A stretch of 64,000 nucleotides of DNA from an uncultured Prevotella sp. (lineage in GTDB: Bacteria > Bacteroidota > Bacteroidia > Bacteroidales > Bacteroidaceae). Below the pieces are notes generated by a model, which did not search any database, was not told where the DNA came from, and saw only the letters and a list, made by a program, of their open reading frames with translations. Made by a program: the position numbers and the translations under genes. This document shows, in pieces, positions 41,235 through 52,000 of this stretch (position 1 is the stretch's first letter; the number at the start of each line of letters is the position of its first letter). Where the stretch lies: positions 167,885-231,884 of the forward strand of contig CAMUYR010000002.1 of NCBI GenBank assembly GCA_947164965.1. Direction: 5' to 3'.

Positions 41235-42503
41235 ATGAAGAAAACTTTACTAACACTGATTGCTATCCTCATTGCCACTGCAACCACAGCCCAGAAATAT
41301 GTGGGTGGCGATATCTCTATGCTGAAGAAATTTCAAGATGAGGGAGCCATATACAAAGACAAAAACGGAACAGAGGTGGAACCGCTTGCTTTCTTCAAGC
41401 AAGAAGGATGGAATGCCATGCGGGTACGCCTGTTTGTCGATCCTTCTAAAGCGAGTGCAGAGCATAAAAAGGAAGGAGCTATACAAGACCTCGATTATGT
41501 CATTGCTTTATGCAAAGACATAAAGGCTGCAGGATTTAAGTTGATGCTTGATTTCCATTACAGCGATACATGGACAGACCCAGGCAAACACAGCACACCA
41601 ACGGCATGGAGTTCACTAAGCGTAACAGACATGGGGGCAATGATCTATGACTATACCCAAAAGTGTCTTCAACAACTAGTTGCTGCAAACGCCACACCAG
41701 ACTTCATACAGACAGGTAACGAAATCACGTATGGCATGATATGGCCAACAGCTCACATCTGGCCAGGAGGAGGCGGACAAGATGGTGGCACGTGGGAGAC
41801 TTTTACCCTCTATCTGTCACAAGCCATCAAGGCTTGTAAAGAAGTATGTCCAAATGCGCAGATTGTGATTCACACGGAAATGAGCAAGGCTGACAACGTC
41901 ACGAACTTCTACCAACAGCTGGCAAAATATCCAACTGTGGAATACGATATCATTGGCCTCAGCTACTATCCTGACTATCATGGCACACTCGCAACACTAG
42001 GTTCTACGCTGACAAAACTGGAAACATCTTACCCTGACAAGAAAATCATGATTGTTGAAACCGGTTACGGATTCGAATGGCAACTCTCTGATAAAAAATA
42101 CGACTATTCCAGCACGTGGCCTATATCAGAAAGCGGACAACAGAAATTCACTACAGACCTGATAGCAGCACTTGAGGAGCACCCCAATGTCAATGGTCTA
42201 TTCTGGTGGTATCCAGAATATACGCTCAATAATATCGTCTTCAAAAATGGAAGTGAAGACTGGAGCAAAAACTTTACCAGCGGTTACTGGAATGCTGCGC
42301 TATTCCATTACAAGACGGGTAAGGCACTGGCTGCACTATATGAGCTCAAGACCTTTGCAGGCGACGACACTGGCATTCATGGTATTGAGGCAGATCGCCA
42401 ACTGGACAACACGTGGTTCACGCTGGATGGTCGCAAGCTAACAGTCAAACCTACAAAAAGAGGAATATACATCCATAATGGTAAGAAATATATTATCCGA
42501 TAG
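41235..42503 (+). CDS. arabinogalactan endo-beta-1,4-galactanase, GH53
   Basis: A secreted TIM-barrel glycoside hydrolase of 422 aa cleaving beta-1,4-galactan side chains of pectin. Signal peptide 1-19. GH53 landmarks are VGGDISMLKKFQDEGAIYKD, WNAMRVRLFVDP, LMLDFHYSDTWTDPGKHSTP, the acid/base GNEITYGMIWP (Glu about 163) and the nucleophile region MIVETGYG (Glu about 275). The C-terminus (TWFTLDGRKLTVKPTKRGIY…) is the sorting-type tail shared with both BspA-like proteins. No clear promoter is visible upstream, so read-through from the purH unit is possible. Confidence 0.93.
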   Translation: MKKTLLTLIAILIATATTAQKYVGGDISMLKKFQDEGAIYKDKNGTEVEPLAFFKQEGWNAMRVRLFVDPSKASAEHKKEGAIQDLDYVIALCKDIKAAGFKLMLDFHYSDTWTDPGKHSTPTAWSSLSVTDMGAMIYDYTQKCLQQLVAANATPDFIQTGNEITYGMIWPTAHIWPGGGGQDGGTWETFTLYLSQAIKACKEVCPNAQIVIHTEMSKADNVTNFYQQLAKYPTVEYDIIGLSYYPDYHGTLATLGSTLTKLETSYPDKKIMIVETGYGFEWQLSDKKYDYSSTWPISESGQQKFTTDLIAALEEHPNVNGLFWWYPEYTLNNIVFKNGSEDWSKNFTSGYWNAALFHYKTGKALAALYELKTFAGDDTGIHGIEADRQLDNTWFTLDGRKLTVKPTKRGIYIHNGKKYIIR

Positions 42504-42601
42504 ATGTTGTAACCACACGGAAAGGACACTCTTTTATAGGGTGTCTTTTCTTTTCTATAATATTTTTTCACTTTTAGCTTGCTATTTTAAAATTTATTTT
42601 T

Positions 42602-42609
42602 TATCTTTG
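42602..42609 (+). promoter_or_regulatory. promoter of the CHASE2 gene and following run
   Basis: TATCTTTG on the plus strand, about 40 nt before the ATG at 42649. Confidence 0.65.
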
Positions 42610-42648
42610 CACCGTATACTTCTATAATTACCGGTAAAGAGTGTGCCT

Positions 42649-43845
42649 ATGGAACATACTGAACTAAACCAAGAAGGGCGGAAAAAGAGCCTTTTGAATG
42701 GTCTCTGGCGACAGTCGATCATATCACTGTTGGCATTTGCCATTGTGGGATTGTATGCTGTCGTCGCATTGAATTTGAAGATCTTCAACCCCGTATCTAA
42801 GGCTGTTTCCGACTATTCCATTACTGATTTCTATTACGACATCCTTGCTACAGGCAAGAAGGACACCAGCAACATCACCACGATTGTCGACATGACCAAT
42901 TTGCCTAATCGTAGGGCTTTGGCTATGGCATTGCATCAGGTAAACGAGTGCGGCCCGAAGGCTTTGGGCGTTGACGTTGTTTTCGAAGGACTTCGCGAAG
43001 ACTCATTAGGCGATGTCATGATTAAGGATGTGGCTTATTCACAGCCCAAAACGGTATTCAGCTATAAACTGATTGACGATTCCTGGGATGGCAAAGAGTA
43101 TCATCAGACGGTACGCTCGTTCTTTGCTAACGAAGATAGTATTACACAAGGATTCACAAATATGCCACGTGCCCTGTATGGCGGACTGAAGCGCCGACTC
43201 AGTTTGGGGCACTACCTAGATGGCAAATTAGAGGCATCACTCATCAAGAAAGTTGCCGATGAATACGCGGGCGAAGAGACCGTACCACTGAGCGACCGTG
43301 ACATCCGCATCAATTTCTCGCCTATGGAATACCGGGTTGTACCACCCGACTCTATTGAAGAGTATCGCGACCTGATAGCCGATCATGTCGTACTTTTCGG
43401 AGCTATGACCGAGGAAGCAGATATGCACTATACCCCTGAGGGCAAAATTGCCGGTGTGAAACTGCTTGCCTACGCTATAGAAACTCTCATCAAGCACAAT
43501 GAAGTAAAGGAAGTGCCTACATGGCTAACCTTCGTTATTTGTTTCATCGTTATGCTTATTTCCACCTTCATCATGAACGGTTACGACAGTTGGGCTCAAA
43601 AGCGCAGCCCACTGAAGAAAGTGTTACTACGTTCTGTGTTGGTGAAGGGCTTTGTACGCTTTGGTTGCATGGCACTGTTCATGTGGCTGTGTTTTATTCT
43701 GTTCAGCCAGTTCAACATCAGTCTCAACATTGCTTTAGCTCTGACAGCTATGGCATTTACAGTGAGTGCCACCAATCTCTATGACACTATTACCAAGTAT
43801 TACCAAGATAAAAAAACTAAAAAGATTATAGCCGATGAAAACTAA
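42649..43845 (+). CDS. CHASE2-domain membrane protein
   Basis: A sensor-like protein of 398 aa with no cytoplasmic output domain. It has one N-terminal span (about 22-45), an extracytoplasmic CHASE2 domain (about 60-285: DFYYDILATGKKDTSNITTI, PKALGVDVVFEG, and DHVVLFGAMTEEADMHYTPE), then three C-terminal spans (about 290-375). CHASE2 normally senses extracellular signals for adenylate cyclases or kinases; here the signal may pass to partner proteins. Its stop overlaps the next start by 11 nt. A GTG two codons upstream is an alternative start. Confidence 0.85.
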   Translation: MEHTELNQEGRKKSLLNGLWRQSIISLLAFAIVGLYAVVALNLKIFNPVSKAVSDYSITDFYYDILATGKKDTSNITTIVDMTNLPNRRALAMALHQVNECGPKALGVDVVFEGLREDSLGDVMIKDVAYSQPKTVFSYKLIDDSWDGKEYHQTVRSFFANEDSITQGFTNMPRALYGGLKRRLSLGHYLDGKLEASLIKKVADEYAGEETVPLSDRDIRINFSPMEYRVVPPDSIEEYRDLIADHVVLFGAMTEEADMHYTPEGKIAGVKLLAYAIETLIKHNEVKEVPTWLTFVICFIVMLISTFIMNGYDSWAQKRSPLKKVLLRSVLVKGFVRFGCMALFMWLCFILFSQFNISLNIALALTAMAFTVSATNLYDTITKYYQDKKTKKIIADEN

Positions 43846-45490
43846 GAGAATGATAGCTGCCATAATCATGGCAGTTGTAGCTGGCTCCGTGTCAGCACAG
43901 GGTTTCCAGCCCACTAAGACTGGAAACAAGAAGCACGACAAGGCCGTTGCTGAGATGTATGATCGTTACAACACTTTCCGCAAGAAGATCATCCAGGACT
44001 ATTGCGAATTTGTTGGCGACCCCGATCGTTGGAAGAGCATGGTTGCCGCTCCAGGCGTACCTATGCCACAGGAGAAGGAGATTGAGCCGATGCTTGCTCC
44101 AGGAGCAGAAGAGCAGACCGCCTCTTTCTTCAGCAAATTGTTCAGGCGTAAGAAAAAGAAGGATGATGCTAAAGAAGAGAAGCCTGTTGCCGAGAAGCAA
44201 AAGCCTCAGGAAAAGCCCCAACCGAAACCAGCTCCTCTGACTACAGATGTGCTGCCTGTCAAAGAGGTTATTCCTGCTCCAGCACCTATTCCTGAGACCA
44301 AGCCTCAGGTAGAGGCCAGAACTTTCCAGAGCTTTGCCAACGAGTATCAGCCATTCACTGTCTTTGGTACTGAGTGCAAGGTCCGTTTTGGCAAGGATTG
44401 TAAGTTCAAGCTTCGCGATCTTCAGCCTGAGACGATTGCTGATGCCATCAATAATTTCTCTGAGTCACAGTTTGAAAATATGCTTTACGATTGTCTCCAA
44501 GAGCGTAAGAACCATCAACTCTCCGACTGGGCATATTACCAGATGCTTTTAGCACTGACCAATAAGTTCTATGGTCCAGACAGCAACGAGGGTGCTCTTG
44601 TACAGGCGTTCCTCTATTCTCAATCAGGCTATAAGATGCGTCTGGCTCACGATGGCAGCCATCTCTTCATGCTTACTGCCACCCGCCATTTCGTCTACAA
44701 CAAGCCTTTCTTCTCACTGGGTGGCGACTGGTATTTCATGCTCGACGGACGTAATCCTGAGAAGCTCCGTATCTGTGAGGCCGCATTCCCGAAAGAGAGT
44801 TCTCTGTCTCTCCAGATGTCAGCCGTCCAGCAGTTAGCTATGAATCCTGTTGGCGAGCGCACTATCACATCTATAAAGAATCCAAGTTTCTCGTTTACTA
44901 TCAAGTCAAACAAGAACTATATTGATTTCTACAACACCTATCCCGCCTCTACTGTCAACAACAACTTCATGACACGTTGGGCAATGTATGCCAACACCCC
45001 ATTGGAACAGGGTATTCGCGACCAACTGTATCCTGCTATGAAGGAAAAACTTCAGGGCAAATCACAATTGGAAGCTGTTCAGGAACTGCTGTGGTGGCTA
45101 CACGGATCCATCGACTTGAAAGGTGAATATGACACTCAGAGCGCCAACTGCTTCCTCTACCGCTACGACGAGGATATCTGGGGTGGCGACCGTGCCTTCT
45201 TTGGTGAGGAGACTTTGTTCTACAGCCACTGCGACTGTGAGGACCGCAGTATTCTGCTTTCCCACCTCGTTCGCGAGATTGTTGGACTGGATGTTGTATT
45301 GGTTTACTATCCTGGTCACTTGGCTATGGCCGTCAACTTCACTGACGATGTGGCTGGCGACTATTACATGCACGACGGACGTAAGTTTGTGGTTTGTGAT
45401 CCTACATACATCGGATGCCGTGTAGGCGAGACTATGCCGATGTGTAAGGGTCAGGAAACAACACTGATCCTGTTGCCTAAGCAAGTTTAG
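43835..45490 (+). CDS. transglutaminase-like cysteine protease, periplasmic
   Basis: A secreted protein of 551 aa. Signal peptide 1-21 (ending SVSA), a Lys-rich RRKKKKDD stretch and a Pro/Lys-rich linker (about 98-160). The C-terminal catalytic domain carries a papain-like triad: Cys468 in HCDCEDRSIL, His about 494 in YYPGHLAMAV and Asp about 522 in VVCDPTY. This is close to the BTLCP/LapG signature. It may process a surface protein, perhaps the BspA-like products downstream. It is coupled to the CHASE2 gene. Confidence 0.82.
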   Translation: MKTKRMIAAIIMAVVAGSVSAQGFQPTKTGNKKHDKAVAEMYDRYNTFRKKIIQDYCEFVGDPDRWKSMVAAPGVPMPQEKEIEPMLAPGAEEQTASFFSKLFRRKKKKDDAKEEKPVAEKQKPQEKPQPKPAPLTTDVLPVKEVIPAPAPIPETKPQVEARTFQSFANEYQPFTVFGTECKVRFGKDCKFKLRDLQPETIADAINNFSESQFENMLYDCLQERKNHQLSDWAYYQMLLALTNKFYGPDSNEGALVQAFLYSQSGYKMRLAHDGSHLFMLTATRHFVYNKPFFSLGGDWYFMLDGRNPEKLRICEAAFPKESSLSLQMSAVQQLAMNPVGERTITSIKNPSFSFTIKSNKNYIDFYNTYPASTVNNNFMTRWAMYANTPLEQGIRDQLYPAMKEKLQGKSQLEAVQELLWWLHGSIDLKGEYDTQSANCFLYRYDEDIWGGDRAFFGEETLFYSHCDCEDRSILLSHLVREIVGLDVVLVYYPGHLAMAVNFTDDVAGDYYMHDGRKFVVCDPTYIGCRVGETMPMCKGQETTLILLPKQV

Positions 45491-45513
45491 ACAAAACGCA
45501 AAAACTGAACAAT

Positions 45514-45999
45514 ATGAACAAAAGACTATTCATGTTGCTGTTTGCCGCTATAGCAGTTTTCATAGCTGCCGAGGCTCAGCACTACGTTGTTTACGCTGTA
45601 TCTGGCAAGCCTGAACTGGTGATGCCTACAGGCAAGAAGGCTCCCCTGAAACTACGCGAGAATCTTTCTGCCAGCGACGTTATCAATATACCTTACGGGG
45701 CCACTCTGGAACTGATAGATACTGACAGCCGTAAACAGTATACTCTTCGCCAACCCGGCAAAGGCAAGCTAGAGAGTATGATGGCTGATCGCCGGAATAG
45801 CGTATTGAAACTGACAAGCCAGTATTTCGACTACGTGATTGCACAGGTGAAAGGTTCTGGACAGGTGGTTACACGCCGAGTCAGCGATCCTGCTACCGTA
45901 ACCCGCGAGGTAGCCATCGACTCAATGTATGTGAAGGAGATTGACAACGACTCCATCCTAAAGAAAGCAGATAATGACTCTAATTCTAAAAATCAATAA
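45514..45999 (+). CDS. periplasmic hypothetical protein, FecR-like core
   Basis: A secreted protein of 161 aa (signal 1-21). The central part YVVYAVSGKPELVMPTGKKA, then LKLRENLSASDVINIPYGAT and ELIDTDSRKQYTLRQ resembles the FecR-type beta domain, in which a 'ground-state' strand pattern follows a secreted input. No sigma or anti-sigma segment is present. The end is Asp/Asn/Ser-rich. It is part of the run from 42649 to 48931. The function is unknown. Confidence 0.6.
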   Translation: MNKRLFMLLFAAIAVFIAAEAQHYVVYAVSGKPELVMPTGKKAPLKLRENLSASDVINIPYGATLELIDTDSRKQYTLRQPGKGKLESMMADRRNSVLKLTSQYFDYVIAQVKGSGQVVTRRVSDPATVTREVAIDSMYVKEIDNDSILKKADNDSNSKNQ

Positions 46000-46008
46000 A
46001 CAAATAAT

Positions 46009-47559
46009 ATGAAAAGACTACTGACACTTACCGCCATTGTCCTTGCCTTCACAGTGCAGGCTATGGCCCAAGGCATGAAGGTTGTGGAATTCAAACTGTT
46101 GGAAAACGACCTGACAGCCAACACACGTGGAACTGAGAAAATGGACCAAAACGGTGAACGTGCCGCACTGATCAAGATTCAGACACCAGAGCGTGGCTTC
46201 ACCTTTGATGGTGGATCGCTGGGTATTGTTGCAACAGAAGAGCACGCCGGAGAAATCTGGCTCTACGTGCCACGCCGTGCCCAGAAGCTCATCGTACAGC
46301 ATCCTGCCTTTGGTGTGATGCGCGACTTCTTCTACCCTATTCCTGTTGAGGGTGCCCGTACTTACGAGATGCTGATTGATATCGGTACCGGTCGTTACGC
46401 CAATATTACCTCACAGGTTGCTGGTTCTCAAATCTATATCGATAACGAGAACGTGGGCGAAGCACCTATTTATAATAAGTATCTGAACTATGGTAAGCAC
46501 GTGATTGCCGCCAAGAAAGACCGTTATGAAGGTGAGATGGAGGTATACATCACCACCAGCGACGATGCCAAGACAGCCAAGATGATTAATGTGGAACAGC
46601 GTGACATGAGCGACCACTTCGGTGATGTGACAGTAACCGTCGACAATAAGGCCGACATCTGGTTTGAAGGCAAGAATATGGGTAACGGTATCTGGCAGAC
46701 TCAGTTACGTGAGGGTACCTATATCGTTGAGACCCAAAAGGCTGACTGCGATCCTGAGAAGACCTCTTTCACCGTTGTTGCTCAGAAGCAGAACAACGTG
46801 AAGGCTGCAGCTCCAACCCCACACACCGGTCGTCTGAACATCTACACTCGTCCACGTGATGCCAAGGCTATTCTCAACGGAGAGGATCCCATCGACCTCG
46901 CCGAGGTACATACTCTACCTGTAGGTACCTATCAGATCGCGCTTAGCCGCAAAGGCTATATATCCAAGAGCGGACTGGAATATACCGTGAAGCATAATGA
47001 GACCACAAGCGATACCGTCACAATGGATAAGATACGCTATATCAAGCCGAAGACATTCTACTTCGGTGCAGGCTACACCATGCGTTCTTTGGGCGGCATC
47101 ACTGCATTGGCAGGTGCTACCTACAAGAATTTCGACCTGCAGCTAAGCTATACCTTTGGTCTGAACAAATCCGACGAAGTACCCTGGTATTCTACCGATG
47201 GCAACGACACTTACTTAAGTTCAATGACCTATAAGCGCTCCACTTTTGCAGCTAAATTAGGTTATCAGTTTGAATTGACAGAGCGCTTGGGCATTACCCC
47301 ACAGCTTGGTTATGAGATTGAGCGCCTTTCAGGCACTGTTGCCGATGGTACTAACACCTATGGCGACGGAGCCTCAGCCAATTGCATATCTCTCGGTGCC
47401 AAACTGTTATGGGCCCCCATTGAGCGTGTCTACGTATTTGCGAACCCTGCTTTCTCCATTGCAATGAGCAAGGATGACAACTTCACTCGTATCGCAGACA
47501 ATAGCGACATCACTGCAGGAGGCTTCATGGTGACCGTCGGTGCCATCTTTAATTTCTAA
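46009..47559 (+). CDS. PEGA-domain outer-membrane barrel protein
   Basis: A secreted protein of 516 aa. Signal peptide 1-20. Several PEGA-like beta modules lie at about 125-345 (QIYIDNENVGEAPIYNKYL, DIWFEGKNMGNGIWQTQLRE, RLNIYTRPRDAKAILNGED). A C-terminal barrel (about 350-516) has alternating strands and ends VGAIFNF with a terminal Phe. The mix suggests an outer-membrane anchor that displays or links surface proteins. It lies 9 nt after the previous gene. Confidence 0.8.
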   Translation: MKRLLTLTAIVLAFTVQAMAQGMKVVEFKLLENDLTANTRGTEKMDQNGERAALIKIQTPERGFTFDGGSLGIVATEEHAGEIWLYVPRRAQKLIVQHPAFGVMRDFFYPIPVEGARTYEMLIDIGTGRYANITSQVAGSQIYIDNENVGEAPIYNKYLNYGKHVIAAKKDRYEGEMEVYITTSDDAKTAKMINVEQRDMSDHFGDVTVTVDNKADIWFEGKNMGNGIWQTQLREGTYIVETQKADCDPEKTSFTVVAQKQNNVKAAAPTPHTGRLNIYTRPRDAKAILNGEDPIDLAEVHTLPVGTYQIALSRKGYISKSGLEYTVKHNETTSDTVTMDKIRYIKPKTFYFGAGYTMRSLGGITALAGATYKNFDLQLSYTFGLNKSDEVPWYSTDGNDTYLSSMTYKRSTFAAKLGYQFELTERLGITPQLGYEIERLSGTVADGTNTYGDGASANCISLGAKLLWAPIERVYVFANPAFSIAMSKDDNFTRIADNSDITAGGFMVTVGAIFNF

Positions 47560-47590
47560 TCTACACCTTATTATATAATATAGAAACGAT

Positions 47591-48931
47591 ATGAAGACAA
47601 AGAATATAATCGCAATATTGGCTGCACTGCCTATCATGGCAGGACTCGTGGCCTGTAAGTCGGATGACGAAACCACAGCCAAGCCCGCCAAAGAGCGCCT
47701 GAGAGTACTCGGTGGCGATATCGAGATCCGATCTAACGATGAGACCACCTCAGTGGCTGTGTCTGCTGACTGCCACTGGAGAGTTCAGGATTTGGATGCT
47801 GGTGACTTTGGGAATAGCCTGACCGTTCAACCACGTGAGGGAATCGGTGACGGAACCCTAGTGGTTAGTACTGACCAGAACACAACCAAGGCCGATCGTA
47901 CCGCAACATTCGTACTGGTATCAGATGGCGGTTTGAAACAGAAAGTAACCATTCGTCAGACTGGTTCCGGCGACGGTATGAACCTCTCAAAAGGTACCTT
48001 CACATTTAGTGCTGTACCTGAGGGTGCCCAATTGCTGACCATAACCAGCAATACATCGTGGACTATTCAGGTGCCTGCAGGCATCAGCTGGTTGCATCTC
48101 GATAAGACCTCTGGTACCTCTGGTGTTACTACCATTCAGATTTCTGTAGATAATTCTGCAACCGATGCTCAGCGCAGTGCTACGCTGGCAGTATTATACG
48201 GCAACAGCAGTGCTGAGTTCACTGTGACACAGGAAGGTATCACAGGCCAAATCTTCCTCCATGCTCCTGAGCAGCTAAGCCGCTTCAACTATGAAGGCGG
48301 TTCCCAAGAGTTCATGGTAGAAAGTAATGCTGAGTGGCAAGCCTATATTCCTTCGTCATGCACTTGGCTACATCTGGAAGAGAGCCGTGACTCTACGGGT
48401 GCCATTCGTATAGGATCAGGCGTTGGTAACAGTATGCTGCGCGTCCGCTGTGATGCCAACAATACCACTCGCGACCGCCTGACTGCCATTATCATTATTG
48501 CAGGTTCCAAGAATCCTCAGCAGGCCGTTGTGCTTGTTGAACAGGCTGCCAATGGCTCTCAGCAGTCAGTCTTGACGGTTGGTGACCTGACGTCGATGTA
48601 TGTGGCTAACACTTCCGCAGAGTTCCGCTTCAGCTTCGTTTCCGACGAGGAAGTTGTCGACTATGGTCTCGTGTTTAGTCCTACCGAGCAGGTTCCTACT
48701 CGCGAAAATGCCGAGACGGTCACCGTAGGTCGTGGCGGATTTGGAGGCAACGTAATGGCTACGTTGGATAATCTGCAGCCTTCAACCACCTACTATGTCC
48801 GTGCCTATGTTCTGGGCACCACACTGGGACGCGTCTACAGTCCTAATGTCGTCACTATCACCACCTCTTCATCGCAGCATGAGCCAGGCGAGAGTGACAA
48901 CCCAGATCCGACGCTCGCCCCAAGGCGCTAA
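47591..48931 (+). CDS. BACON-domain lipoprotein with C-terminal Fn3-like module
   Basis: A lipoprotein of 446 aa, signal ALPIMAGLVAC. Three BACON-type domains are visible: ADCHWRVQDL…TFVLVSDGGLKQKVTIRQTG; NTSWTIQVPAGISWLHLDKT…EFTVTQEG; SNAEWQAYIPSSCTWLHLEE…VVLVEQA. A domain with YYVRAYVLGTT, like the Fn3-type repeat of Bacteroidetes outer-membrane proteins, follows. BACON modules bind mucin or carbohydrate or act as spacers. It is the last member of the close-set run before the giant BspA-like gene, 85 nt away. Confidence 0.85.
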   Translation: MKTKNIIAILAALPIMAGLVACKSDDETTAKPAKERLRVLGGDIEIRSNDETTSVAVSADCHWRVQDLDAGDFGNSLTVQPREGIGDGTLVVSTDQNTTKADRTATFVLVSDGGLKQKVTIRQTGSGDGMNLSKGTFTFSAVPEGAQLLTITSNTSWTIQVPAGISWLHLDKTSGTSGVTTIQISVDNSATDAQRSATLAVLYGNSSAEFTVTQEGITGQIFLHAPEQLSRFNYEGGSQEFMVESNAEWQAYIPSSCTWLHLEESRDSTGAIRIGSGVGNSMLRVRCDANNTTRDRLTAIIIIAGSKNPQQAVVLVEQAANGSQQSVLTVGDLTSMYVANTSAEFRFSFVSDEEVVDYGLVFSPTEQVPTRENAETVTVGRGGFGGNVMATLDNLQPSTTYYVRAYVLGTTLGRVYSPNVVTITTSSSQHEPGESDNPDPTLAPRR

Positions 48932-49016
48932 TTCATTACCATTATATCAAGCATTTGTGTCATCCTCTCAGCGCAGAGGACGACACTATGCTTTCAATTA
49001 CTAAAACGAGAACTTT

Positions 49017-52000
49017 ATGAAGAAATTATTACTAGCCATATTATGGCTATTGACCATTCTGATGCCTTCTGTGTCGTGGGCGCAATCTTCAGAACCCTAT
49101 GCTGTGCTGAGTAACGATGTATCAGGTGGCAAAATTCTTACGTTTTACTATGATGACCAAAGGGTAGCACGAGAAGGTATGCTAATCGTGCCGTTTGATG
49201 CTGCTGATAGACCTTGGAATGAGCAGCGTGAGGATATAACTTCTGTCGTGTTCGACGACTCATTTGGCAGTTGCACCACGCTTACCAGTACAGCAGACTG
49301 GTTTTGGTATTGTCATAACCTGAGATCCATTACAGGCATCAGCAATCTGAAGACAGACAACGTAACAAATATGTCTGGAATGTTCTATGGGTGTCGTAGC
49401 CTTACAAGTCTTGACGTAAGCGGCTTCAAGACTCAAAATGTAACCGATATGTCTTGGATGTTTTATGAGTGTCATGAAGTGACAACGTTAGATGTGACTC
49501 AGTTCGACACCCATAACGTTACAGACATGTCTTACCTTTTCTGTGATTGTAAGAAACTGACAACGCTAGATGTAAGTGGTTTCAATACAGCTAATGTGAC
49601 CAACATGACTTGTATGTTTGCCGATTGTAATGAGATACCCTCAATCGATGTGTCTCATTTCAACACGGCCAATGTTACAGATATGAGCAATATGTTCCAA
49701 AGTTGCTACAAGTTGGCCTCTGTAGATGTTAGCAATTTCAATACTGCTAACGTTACGACGATGGCATCGATGTTCATCAGCTGTTATGAGTTTACTTCGT
49801 TAGACTTGAGCAGTTTCAATACTGCCAACGTTACGAATATGGGATATATGTTTGCGGGCAACCATCAATTGTCTACCATTTATGTCAGTAGTCTTTGGTC
49901 TACTGCTGCTGTCACAAATAGTGACAACATGTTTGATGGTTGCACCTCACTTGCGGGCGGTGCAGGAACATCTTTTAATACAGGACATATTGATGCCACC
50001 TACGCCCACATTGACGGAGGCACCTCGAATCCTGGATACTTCACTGACATCAATGCTCCTGCGGCAGCTCAGGATGGAGATCCCTTTACAGCTATGAATG
50101 TTGACGGAGTATTAATGTCGTTCCGCGTTTTAAGTGCGGAAGACAAGACCTGTGAAATATATAAAGGTTATGAGATAGCCGCTATTGATACAGAGACAAG
50201 TGGTGTAATGAATATTCCAGAAACAGTAACTGATTCTATAGGCAGACAATATACCGTAACTCGTATCGGGCACTATGCTTTCTTACATTGTAAGAATATT
50301 ACTGAGGTGACAACACCCTCAACAGTGACCAGTATTGGCAATAATGCTTTCCACGATTGTGCCAGTCTCACCAATTATGATCTTCCAGCGGGAGTGACAG
50401 AGCTATGTGATCGAACATTCTATGAGACCTATTTTAAGCACATCGTGATTCCTGCTAATATTACCACTATTATGCATGAGTCATTTGGTAGTTCAAGTGC
50501 AATAACAGTCACATCTTATATTCAGGAGCCTTTCGCTTTAGGAGAAAATGCTTTTGGCTATTCTACCCAAACGGCTACACTATACGTACCCGTGGGTACT
50601 ATTGATGCATATAAAGCTACTGATGGCTGGAAGGATTTCTATCGCATAGCAGAAGACACCAACATTCAATTTGCCGATAATATAGTCAAGGATATATGCG
50701 TGACTAATTGGGACAAGAATGGCGATGGTGAACTCAGTATGAGTGAGGCGGGTGCTGTAACGTCTATATCTAGTGTTTTTAAGAAACAGAGCATCTCTTC
50801 TTTTGACGAATTGCAATATTTCACAGGACTGCAAAAGATAGACGATGAGGCATTCAGCGGCTGTACCCAGTTATCATCTGTCAGATTGCCGGAAACCATC
50901 ACAGAGATAGGAAATGCTGTCTTTGTGGATTGTCCAATTACATCTATTGAGATACCTTCTTCAGTCACAACCATTGGAAGACAGGCATTTATTGGGACAA
51001 GCCTTGAAACATTGTCTATTCCCAATTCTGTGACGTCTGTTGGCATAAGTGCTTTCAATGCAACGAATCTTAAATCCATAACAATACCTTCCACTTTAAC
51101 AAATATCGGTCATTCCGCTTTCTTGAATTATGGATTAGAACAGTTGGTGGTAGAATCTGGCAATCCGGTATATGACTCTCGTAACGATTGTAATGCATTG
51201 ATAGAAACTTCGACCAATACATTGTTAACAGGCTGTAACAATACTGTTATCCCTGAAGATGTTACCTCAATAGATTCAGAAGCATTCCGTTGGATGAATA
51301 ATTTGACATCTATCACTATACCTGCATCTGTAGAACATATTGGCGAGTATGCTTTCGATGTCAGCTCATACCTTACAACCATCGTTTGTGAAAGGGAATA
51401 TGCGATTGATGCAGAATCTAACATCTTCAACAATTACTCCTACCAAGAAGCGACCCTCTATGTTCCTGCTGTTGGTATTCAGTCATATAATATGACCTCA
51501 CCTTGGAACCTTTTCCAACACATAGAGGCCCTTGGCAGTTCTGATCAGCCTGAAACTTACGCTGTGCTGAGCGAGGCTAATTCGACTAACACAAATGATA
51601 ATACGGCATCTCCTGCCAGCCATCGTGCAGTAACAGCACAGCCTATGGTTCTCACCTTCTACTACGATACGAAGAAGGCAGAGCGCGGTGGAATGAGCGT
51701 TGGCCCGTTCTCCAGTGCAGAAGAGCGTCCTTGGCATGAGATGAGTGAGCGTATAGAGAACGTTATCTTTGATTCCGCTGTTATCAACGACACTACGATT
51801 ACCAGCACAGAATATTGGTTTATGGGATTCTCCAATTTGAAGAATATTGATGGCTTGCAATGGCTGAACACAAAGAATGTGACGAACATGAGTAATATGT
51901 TCCACGTCTGTCCAAGTCTAACGAGTCTAGACTTAAGCTCTTTCAATACTGCGGTAGTCACACATATGAGTCAGATGTTTGAAAGTTGCCATTCTCTCAA